Below, one piece after another: positions 63,453-64,000 of a stretch of DNA of 64,000 bases. Origin of the DNA: Polyangiaceae bacterium (GTDB lineage: Bacteria > Myxococcota_A > Polyangia > Polyangiales > Polyangiaceae); assembly GCA_019637295.1 (NCBI GenBank), contig JAHBVX010000004.1, positions 248,001 to 312,000 on the forward strand. The letters are read 5' to 3'. Both the position numbers and the translations under genes were made by a program. Under the pieces are notes generated by a model. The model saw only the letters and a program-made list of their open reading frames with translations. It searched no databases and was not told the origin of the DNA. Within the stretch, counting starts at the first letter, position 1; each line of letters opens with the position of its first letter.

Positions 63453-64000
63453 TCAGACCAGCATGCGCACCCCGTGACCGGCATCCCGCGTGCCGATCTC
63501 GAGGGCGGCCGAGCGGGTGGTCACGTCCAGCGGGGCGCGGCCGTCGAGCTCGAGGCGCAGGCGCCCCTCGGCGATCTTGGAGTTGAGGCAGTACGTCATC
63601 GCGCCGTCCGGGTTCTCGTAGTAGAGCCCGCCGAAGTCGTCCGTGGCGGCGAACATCTCGCCTTCCACGCGGGCCCGGGCGCCGTGCCCGCGGAAGCGGT
63701 AGCTGCGGGGCGTCAGCGTGCCGCGGTTGCGGACCAGATCGAGCGTGCCGTTCAGATCGTAGCGCACCCCCCGGTGCCGAACGCAGAGGATGGTGATGGG
63801 CGGGACGAGCACGGGCCCGACCCGGACGCGCCCGGTCGCCGCTTCGAACACGAGCTCGTCAGTCTCGTGCCACTGGTTGCAGTGCACCCAGGCGTAGCTC
63901 TCGGCGTGACCCTTGCCCCAGTTGTGTCCTTGCATCCCGCGCCAGCCGTCCACGTCCACTCGCTCGCCGTCCACGGCGTAGTAGCCGCTGAAGCGCGAGT
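63453..64000 (-). CDS. Lipocalin-like/AttH-like protein, 5' end outside window
   Basis: Partial: the frame runs open past 64000. It is cytoplasmic or periplasmic (no signal visible) with a repeated beta pattern: VDGWRGMQGHNWGKGHAES, YAWVHCNQWHETDELVFEA, EGEMFAATDDFGGLYYENPD. The WRGMQGHNWG segment resembles AttH/CrtC/tocopherol-cyclase-like lipocalin proteins, which bind hydrophobic compounds. Family call is moderate. It is convergent with the COG3014 gene, with about 37 bases between stops. Confidence 0.65.
   Translation of the reverse strand, partial: SRFSGYYAVDGERVDVDGWRGMQGHNWGKGHAESYAWVHCNQWHETDELVFEAATGRVRVGPVLVPPITILCVRHRGVRYDLNGTLDLVRNRGTLTPRSYRFRGHGARARVEGEMFAATDDFGGLYYENPDGAMTYCLNSKIAEGRLRLELDGRAPLDVTTRSAALEIGTRDAGHGVRMLV

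Overview
The window is a stretch of a very GC-rich bacterial chromosome with no plasmid, phage or integrase genes. The best guess is a myxobacterium of the Polyangiales type. The signs are many lipoproteins with Gly/Ser linkers, Cys-rich secreted proteins, an adenosylhomocysteinase preceded by an ArsR-methyltransferase regulator, a DUF222/HNH relic, and the LpoB/COG3014 pair beside the rpmH-rnpA-yidD-yidC-khpB block. This assignment is inferred from gene content only.

Layout. 1-8.3 kb, minus strand: a partial secreted protein, a CDP-alcohol phosphatidyltransferase, a P-type ATPase resembling the Na/K type and translationally coupled to a truncated universal-stress-protein relic, a C-terminal scrap of a formylglycine-generating-enzyme-like protein, a phosphodiester glycosidase-like protein, ahcY and its likely regulator. 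8.6-17.6 kb: pirin, a small membrane-protein pair, a MacA/MacB-like efflux operon (adaptor, permease, ATPase), a nucleotidyltransferase with a 63-residue partner, and many gene relics (Cys-rich secreted proteins, HNH endonuclease, Uma2). 17.6-33.8 kb: mostly exported proteins. These are a two-gene secreted protease/lipoprotein operon whose protease is split by a G6 tract, an outer-membrane barrel, a CxxCH lipoprotein, a ferritin-like lipoprotein, a propeller lactonase-like protein, a VWA lipoprotein, an SDR coupled to a molybdopterin oxidoreductase, and two Cys-containing lipoproteins.

33.8-40.5 kb, minus strand, is the most interesting block. It encodes a transglutaminase fused to a DUF2126 putative amidoligase (1084 aa), a coupled stand-alone DUF2126 paralogue (557 aa), and a class II glutamine-amidotransferase-like domain fused to a second transglutaminase (575 aa) in which the N-terminal catalytic Cys is absent. 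Together these look like a system that makes or removes amide/isopeptide bonds. 40.5-43 kb is a tight GMC oxidoreductase operon, followed by a Sua5-type threonylcarbamoyl-AMP synthase. At 45-47.7 kb an unrecognised 864-aa protein with a P-loop-like motif sits behind an AT-rich, palindrome-rich upstream region unlike the rest of the window. 47.7-52.7 kb holds a PHP-type metallohydrolase lipoprotein and an MDR/SDR oxidoreductase pair.

52.7-56.9 kb is a second relic-rich patch: a MukE-like scrap, a DUF234 ATPase with a leaderless-looking palindromic promoter, a chimeric reading frame joined to a piece of FAD-linked oxidase, and a DUF559 nuclease. 56.9-63.4 kb is the housekeeping block rpmG, DUF1499, rpmH-rnpA-yidD-yidC-khpB, then an LpoB-like and a COG3014-like lipoprotein. 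The window ends inside a lipocalin-like/AttH-like gene. I saw no rRNA, tRNA, CRISPR array, intact insertion sequence or convincing replication origin.
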